Positions 63,440 to 64,000 of a stretch of DNA of 64,000 nucleotides are shown here, in pieces. The position numbers and the translations under genes were made by a program. The notes under the pieces are model-generated. The model was given only the letters and a program-made list of their open reading frames with translations. It was not told the DNA's origin and searched no databases. Each line of letters opens with the position of its first letter. Within the stretch, counting starts at the first letter, position 1. Source of the DNA: Cavia porcellus (taxonomy: Eukaryota > Chordata > Mammalia > Rodentia > Caviidae); assembly GCF_034190915.1 (NCBI RefSeq), contig NW_026947496.1, forward strand, positions 29,322,001 to 29,386,000. Direction: 5' to 3'.

Positions 63440-64000
63440 TCATTTGGTAACCGCTTCTCTAGCAAGCTTTGGCAAGGTCTAAAACAGGATGGGAAACTAT
63501 TTTTAAAGGCTCTAAACAAGTGACGGTATTATCACAAGAGGAAATTAGCCTGATTGTTCAGTGGTTAAAGTTTTATTCGTTGTATTATATACATTTGGGG
63601 TATTTCTACTATGTGACTTACCCAAATTCAATTTTAAAAGGTCATTTTCAAGCAACACAGAGGGTATAAAAACCAGGCTTTGAGCTTGGAATCTGTAAGC
63701 AGCGGTTTTTAAAGTTGGAAATGTTACCTTACTTGAATTTCCATTCACTCTGCTAAAGAAACTGAGCAAAATAGAATTGGGTTTCCAATTTATTTTACCT
63801 ATTCTGTTTGAATATAACAGCAGAGAATGTGGACGTGGGACATTTATAACTACAGCTACATTTTGCCAGTTACCTCAAGAAATTACAGGTCGGTATTAAA
63901 TGGGTACTGAATACTTATTGTTGGCCATGTCAGATCATACATTAATGCTTCTGGGAGTGCCCAGGAAAACTGGTTAAGTTTCGCAAAACTTGACCAAAAC
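63440..64000. other. Upstream flank of the fourth H4, no gene seen
   Basis: AT-rich unassigned sequence to the end of the window. Confidence 0.5.

Overview
This window is a stretch of mammalian, most likely rodent, nuclear DNA that carries part of the major replication-dependent histone gene cluster. Nine intact, intronless histone genes stand out as short GC-rich islands in AT-rich, repeat-laden sequence: three H2B, two H2A, four H4 would make nine with the core histones alone, and one linker histone H1 brings the total to ten. The rodent assignment rests on many 7SL-derived monomeric B1-type SINEs and on tRNA-Ala-derived ID-like SINEs. The ID-like copies do not match the mouse/rat ID consensus as I know it, so a non-murid rodent (for example beaver or kangaroo rat relatives) is my guess, at low confidence.

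Layout: H2B(+) at 7.9 kb; H4(-) at 13.4 kb; H3 pseudogene(-) at 18.8 kb; truncated H2A fragment(-) at 20.2 kb; divergent H2A(-)/H2B(+) pair at 20.5-21.6 kb; divergent H2B(-)/H2A(+) pair at 29.0-30.1 kb; H3 pseudogene(+) at 31.0 kb; H4(+) at 36.4 kb; linker histone H1.3-type(-) at 50.8 kb; H4(+) at 56.1 kb; H4(-) at 63.0 kb. From memory, this gene order and orientation closely follow the human chromosome 6 segment from H2BC6 to H4C7. The differences are that both H3 genes of that block (H3C4, H3C6 positions) are dead here, and that one H4 lies outside the second H2B/H2A pair instead of between the two pairs.

The middle of the window is a mirror: H4, H3 pseudogene, H2A, H2B on the left face H2B, H2A, H3 pseudogene, H4 on the right, around a centre near 25.1-25.3 kb. 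Its outer ends (about 11.83-13.8 kb and 36.15-38.28 kb) are recognisable inverted repeats containing the two H4 genes and a strongly conserved non-histone block. The H2B genes at 7.9 and 29.4 kb are almost identical from ATG through the 3' stem-loop although their leaders differ, which suggests recent gene conversion.

Every intact gene has the expected control parts: CCAAT boxes and octamers for H2B, an H4-specific GGTCCG box for H4, an H1 AAACACA box for H1, and a 16-nt 3' stem-loop followed by a purine-rich U7 target. The products are the nucleosome core histones H2A, H2B and H4 plus a linker histone, made in S phase for packaging new DNA; H3 must come from genes outside this window. The remaining sequence is SINEs, LTR fragments of MaLR and other endogenous retrovirus-like families, microsatellites, and unassigned AT-rich DNA in which I see no other gene. 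Alignments and identities were judged by eye.
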